Of a stretch of DNA of 64,000 bases, positions 61,598 to 64,000 are shown in pieces. Source of the stretch: Rosistilla oblonga. Its GTDB lineage: Bacteria > Planctomycetota > Planctomycetia > Pirellulales > Pirellulaceae. The notes beneath the pieces were generated by a model, which was given only the letters and a program-made list of their open reading frames with translations, did no database searches and was not told the origin of the DNA. The DNA is taken from the NCBI RefSeq assembly GCF_007751715.1, contig NZ_CP036292.1:1488001-1552000 (forward strand), in the 5' to 3' direction. The first letter of the stretch is position 1. The number at the start of each line of letters is the position of its first letter. Made by a program: the position numbers and the translations under genes.

Positions 61598-62482
61598 TCA
61601 GGCGGCTTGAGGAAGCGTATCGTCCAGCGGTTGGATGTGCGTTCCGAGGGTCTCGATCTCGAGTTTGAAGATCCGATCGACCAATTGAGCCGCTGTTGGG
61701 CGGTCGGTCGCCGTCGGCGACGTCATCTCTTCCAACATCCCGACGACCGATTCGGGAACCTGGAATTTTTGCAACAGCTGGCGATTCAAAGGCTTCGCCG
61801 GGACTGCCGGTTTGTTGCGGCAGAGCATCTGTTGGAAGACGATTCCAAGCGAGTAGATATCCGATTGGCTGGTCGCTCTGCCCTTGCCTTGGATCTGTTC
61901 GGGAGCGGCGTAGGCGGGAGTTCCTTGGAAGCGATCGGCTTGCAGCGTGTCCCCTTCACGCATTGATAGTCCCAGATCGATCACCGTCAGGTGGCCGCTG
62001 AGACTGACCAGCATGTTGTCGGGTTTCACATCGCCGTGAATCCAACCGGATTGATGCAAGGCTTGGAGCGCTTGAGCGGCTTGGCGGATCCACCACAATC
62101 CGACTGGCAGAGGCTGCGAATATTTGCTGCCCAGCCAAGTCGAGAGCGGTTGTCCGTCCAGGCGTGGGAAGACGACATAGGGGCGCGGCGCGGAGAGCCG
62201 AGCGTCCAACAGCGCGATCAAATTGGGATGGCTGGCCGCTTGTGCGCTGGTCGCTTCCTGACGCAATTGCAGCTGGCCTTCCAGTTGCGCATCGATGCTG
62301 TCGGTGACCATTTTGACGACGTAGTCGGCGCGCGGGCTGCCGGCAGCTTCGGCGGGCTGCGCGTAAAACAGATCGGTCCAAGGCCCTTGGTGGAAGCATT
62401 CCAGCAAACGCCAAATGCCAACGCATTGATTCCGTTTTGCGCTGGGAACGCGATCCGTGGTGACACCTGTTCGATCGGTCAT
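61598..62482 (-). CDS. Serine/threonine protein kinase
   Basis: 294 aa, just the kinase domain. Lys57 (YVVKMV), catalytic loop HGDVKPDN (149-156), metal motif DLG (169-171, replacing DFG) and activation end GTPAYAAPE (187-195) are visible, followed by SDIYSLGIVF. DLG is frequent in bacterial Hanks kinases. There is no transmembrane or sensor domain, so it is probably cytosolic. Substrates unknown. Confidence 0.93.
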   Translation of the reverse strand: MTDRTGVTTDRVPSAKRNQCVGIWRLLECFHQGPWTDLFYAQPAEAAGSPRADYVVKMVTDSIDAQLEGQLQLRQEATSAQAASHPNLIALLDARLSAPRPYVVFPRLDGQPLSTWLGSKYSQPLPVGLWWIRQAAQALQALHQSGWIHGDVKPDNMLVSLSGHLTVIDLGLSMREGDTLQADRFQGTPAYAAPEQIQGKGRATSQSDIYSLGIVFQQMLCRNKPAVPAKPLNRQLLQKFQVPESVVGMLEEMTSPTATDRPTAAQLVDRIFKLEIETLGTHIQPLDDTLPQAA

Positions 62483-62653
62483 GTTCTCTCCGTCTGCCTT
62501 TGCAACGAGCCAAATAAATGCCCGTTAGCTAGGATCGGCGGATGAGATACTCGCCTGCAGATTGGGCGGCGCAACCGCTAAAGTCGACGCGACCGGCAAC
62601 CCGGCATCCTGCGCCGACAATGCGGTTCAGCAGCGTTTTGCCCTGCAATTTGT

Positions 62654-64000
62654 CTACCCAAAGTCGCTTTCGGGGAGCAATGCTTGCAATTCGATCCAAC
62701 GGGCTTCGGCTTCCGCCAGCTGCTCCGTCAGATCTTGGATCTCGTTGTGCAGGTCGAGCGCCTTTTTGGCATCGGTCGTTTCCAACAATTCTCGATTCAG
62801 CGCGTTCTTGCTGTCGTCCAGTCGAGCGATCTTCTTTTCGATGCTGCTGATCTCTTTCCGCAGTTTGCGGTCGTCGCGTCGCGCTGCGCGGTGGTCTCCC
62901 TTGGGCGCCTTGCCGGCGGGCGAGCCCGATTTGCCACGCTTGGCATTCAGTTCACGCTCTCCGTCGTCGACCTCCTTGTTGACCGCATACAGATACGATT
63001 CGTATCCGCTGCCGTAGTTCCGCACCTGTTGATCGCGGACCTCGATCACGCTGGTGGCGATCCGCTGCATGAAGTGCCGATCGTGGCTGGTGAAGATCAC
63101 CGTACCCTTGTATTCCAACAACGCGTTGGCCAACGCATCGACAGTTTCGACGTCCAAGTGGTTGCCCGGTTCGTCGAGTACGAGGATGTTGTAATCGCCT
63201 AACAACAGGCCGGCCATACACAACCGAGCGCGTTCACCACCGGAGAGGACCGAGATCTTCTTGCGGGTGTGCGAATCGCGGAACAGCAACGATCCGGCGA
63301 CGGCAAGGATCTGTTGATGCGTGGTCCCGGTGAGCGCCTTGGATTCCAAATATTCGAGGACGGTCCAGGTCGGCGTGAGGCTGGTGTAGACGTGTTGGGC
63401 GTACGTTCCGATCTCGCAACCGTAACCCCACTTCACCATCCCGGAGACAGGTTTCAACGATTTGACAAGCGTTCGCAGCAGCGTCGTTTTACCTTGGCCG
63501 TTGTCACCGACGATGCCCGCCCGTTCGCCATGTTCGATCTCCAGTTGAATCCCCGAAGCGACGGTATGATCGGGATATCCGATGCTGAGATCGAGACAGC
63601 GGACCGCAGGCCCTTGCCGCGGGTTGTCGATGATTGGCGCACGGATGTGGACCGTCGGCAGGTCGACTTCGACCTCGACGGTCTGCAGGCGTTCGAGTTG
63701 TTTTTGTTTGGATCGAGCTTGGCTGGCGGTGCTCGCGTTGGCGCGGTTCTTGTCGATAAACGTCTGCAATTGTTTCTGCTTGGCCAATACGGCGCTGTTG
63801 ACGCGCAGATCGTGTTCGCGGCGTTCTTCCTGGTACTTCAAGAAGGCTTCGATCTTGCCCGGATACATCGTCAACTTGCCGCGGGTCAGGTCGAGGGTCT
63901 GATCGCAGGTCGCTTCCAGGAAGGCGCGATCGTGCGAAACGATCAGGCACGACGCGTTGAAGCCACGCAAAAAGTGCTCCAACAGAATCTGGGTACGAAC
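62654..64000 (-). CDS. ABC-F family ATPase, 5' end outside window
   Basis: At least 448 residues, open at the right edge. The visible part holds the end of the first ATPase domain (CLIVSHDRAFLEATCDQTLD), the charged linker typical of ABC-F proteins, and the whole second domain with Walker A GDNGQGKTT, signature LSGGERARLCMAG and Walker B LVLDEPGNHLD. The C-terminal coiled coil (ISSIEKKIARLDDSKNALNR ELL) is present. ABC-F proteins act on the ribosome. The exact subfamily (Uup, EttA or other) is not resolved. Confidence 0.92.
   Translation of the reverse strand, partial: VRTQILLEHFLRGFNASCLIVSHDRAFLEATCDQTLDLTRGKLTMYPGKIEAFLKYQEERREHDLRVNSAVLAKQKQLQTFIDKNRANASTASQARSKQKQLERLQTVEVEVDLPTVHIRAPIIDNPRQGPAVRCLDLSIGYPDHTVASGIQLEIEHGERAGIVGDNGQGKTTLLRTLVKSLKPVSGMVKWGYGCEIGTYAQHVYTSLTPTWTVLEYLESKALTGTTHQQILAVAGSLLFRDSHTRKKISVLSGGERARLCMAGLLLGDYNILVLDEPGNHLDVETVDALANALLEYKGTVIFTSHDRHFMQRIATSVIEVRDQQVRNYGSGYESYLYAVNKEVDDGERELNAKRGKSGSPAGKAPKGDHRAARRDDRKLRKEISSIEKKIARLDDSKNALNRELLETTDAKKALDLHNEIQDLTEQLAEAEARWIELQALLPESDFG

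Overview
The window looks like a planctomycete chromosome of the Rhodopirellula/Rosistilla type (Pirellulaceae). The evidence is the housekeeping genes (rpmG, rpsT, nadE, recJ, thiL, a cobA-hemD fusion), families typical of that group (a DUF1080 protein, secreted HEAT-repeat and CCFG/DUF3299-like proteins, a short Ser/Thr kinase, an ECF-type sigma factor), GC-rich codon use, and many intergenic palindromic repeats. The species is an inference.

Positions 1-25,660 form an accessory region. After a partial aldehyde dehydrogenase gene (minus strand, runs off the left edge) comes an IS91-type HUH transposase gene, then an integron-type cassette array (about 3,487-8,744). The array has nine attC-like sites around eight single-gene cassettes, all on the plus strand, with no integrase in the window. 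Cargo: a RusA-like protein, a HEPN-like protein, a zinc-ribbon protein, a putative lipoprotein, a leucine-rich-repeat membrane protein, two small membrane proteins and one unknown.

Next is a 16.4-kb integrated element bounded by a 22-bp direct repeat (9,198-9,219 and 25,581-25,602). The right copy is the 3' end of a tRNA-Arg(TCG) gene. The element carries a tyrosine recombinase next to the tRNA, a DnaB-like helicase, a cluster of overlapping HTH/replication genes, a Nu1-like small terminase, a tape-measure-like protein, a DnaQ-like exonuclease and ParB-like remnants. No large terminase, portal or capsid gene is recognisable, so a phage satellite or a decayed prophage is the best description. 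The recombinase reading frame runs through the att core. In the excised circle it would continue in frame into an open frame at the other end of the element (9,218-9,544), so integration exchanges a 108-residue tail for a two-residue tRNA-encoded end.

Positions 25,870-53,940 are mostly ordinary chromosome: nadE; a DUF2461 gene; a sigma factor with a partner gene; a TolC-like outer-membrane protein; two large membrane-anchored proteins; rpmG-recJ; a minus-strand run of secreted proteins; thiL; rpsT; cobA-hemD; an MBL-fold hydrolase; a three-gene group with two CCFG-domain proteins; a TauE/SafE permease and a FetB-like permease.

Positions 54,200-59,130 hold an RdgC-like gene and two tandem copies of a palindromic, MITE-like repeat. 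Each copy is interrupted by a different IS4-family element. Both elements used the same 10-bp target in the repeat's hairpin, in opposite orientations, with perfect 10-bp target duplications. The right end carries an ABC transporter pair of the nitrate/sulfonate type, a membrane protein, a kinase and a partial ABC-F ATPase.
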